Source of the DNA: Bdellovibrio sp. ZAP7
GTDB taxonomy: Bacteria > Bacteroidota > Bacteroidia > Flavobacteriales > Flavobacteriaceae
NCBI GenBank assembly: GCA_943324165.2
Contig: CALPKO020000119.1
Coordinates: 1-5,613 of the forward strand
Direction: 5' to 3'
DNA length: 5,613 nt
Both the position numbers and the translations under genes were made by a program. This document shows, piece by piece, positions 5,253 to 5,613 of the stretch (the stretch's first letter is position 1; the number at the start of each line of letters is the position of its first letter). The notes below the pieces were generated by a model. The model ran no database searches. It was given only the letters and a program-made list of their open reading frames with translations, and had not been told where the DNA came from.

Positions 5253-5613
5253 ATGACCAACGAACAAACAGCGATTAAAGCAACCTATTTCAGTATTATC
5301 GGGAATACACTTTTAGCAATCATCAAAGGTGTTGCTGGTTTTTTTGGGAATTCTTATGCTTTGATTGCAGATGCCATTGAATCAACTGCAGATATTTTTT
5401 CCTCTTTTCTGGTTTTGTTTGGGATAAAATATGCCAGCAGACCCGCAGACGATAATCATCCTTATGGTCACGGAAGGGCAGAACCTTTGGTTACTTTTCT
5501 TGTGGTGGGTTTTTTAATAACATCTGCTACGATTATTGCTTATGAAAGTATTCAAAATATCGGAACTCCTCACGAACTGCCAAAAGCATGGACATTAATT
5601 GTTTTGGGAATAA
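5253..5613 (+). CDS. Cation diffusion facilitator (CDF) family metal exporter, N-terminal part
   Basis: The first 120 codons are present; the gene runs off the right edge with no stop. It encodes an inner-membrane antiporter of the CDF family (CzcD/FieF type), which exports divalent metals such as Zn2+, Fe2+, Mn2+ or Cd2+ in exchange for protons. Segment 1 is at about residues 12-30 (SIIGNTLLAIIKGVAGFFG) and segment 2 at about 35-58. Segment 2 contains ADAIESTADIFSS, where the family carries its first pair of transport-site ligands. The following conserved loop NHPYGHGRAEPL (68-79) is diagnostic of the family. Segment 3 is at about 80-97, and a fourth begins near 112. Where many members have His or Asp four residues before the conserved Asp, this protein has E43 (before D47); D40 is also present. 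The remaining transport-site residues and the cytoplasmic domain lie outside the window, so metal specificity cannot be judged. Start ATG 5253 is the first in frame and directly precedes the normal N-terminal amphipathic stretch. Confidence 0.93.
   Translation, partial: MTNEQTAIKATYFSIIGNTLLAIIKGVAGFFGNSYALIADAIESTADIFSSFLVLFGIKYASRPADDNHPYGHGRAEPLVTFLVVGFLITSATIIAYESIQNIGTPHELPKAWTLIVLGI

Overview
The window looks like chromosomal DNA of a member of the Bacteroidota, most likely Flavobacteriaceae and close to Flavobacterium. The reasons are the AT-rich composition, ATG starts preceded by A/T-rich sequence with no clear Shine-Dalgarno, promoter-like elements of the Bacteroidota type (TTTG plus TAnnTTTG), and the protein families present. 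All supported genes lie on the + strand.

Positions 1-4223 hold the 3' part of a hexuronate (D-glucuronate) catabolic operon. It contains the last residues of an SDR-family oxidoreductase (probably the D-mannonate oxidoreductase), uxuA (mannonate dehydratase), uxaC (glucuronate/uronate isomerase) and an ExuT-like MFS transporter. Spacing is tight: 16 nt, 9 nt, then a 17-nt overlap. The transporter would bring in the hexuronate, UxaC would isomerise D-glucuronate to D-fructuronate, the SDR enzyme would reduce this to D-mannonate, and UxuA would dehydrate it to 2-keto-3-deoxy-D-gluconate (KDG). KDG kinase and aldolase are not in the window. Two terminator-like hairpins at 4282-4380 close the operon.

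Positions 4381-5052 form a separate small module. A possible promoter abuts the terminator T-run. It is followed by a degenerate 21-bp tandem repeat array (about eight units, 4446-4610), which is open in only one frame and encodes a Cys-Ser-Ser-Val-Lys-Asp-Asn heptad. Sixteen nt after that open frame comes a 119-residue protein with an N-terminal helix-turn-helix-like region and a C-terminal leucine zipper. This repeat-plus-regulator pair is the least explained part of the window.

Positions 5053-5252 contain a good match to a Bacteroidota promoter and an ambiguous short open segment. From 5253 to the right edge runs the first 120 codons of a cation diffusion facilitator (CDF) family metal exporter, which has no evident link to sugar acid metabolism.
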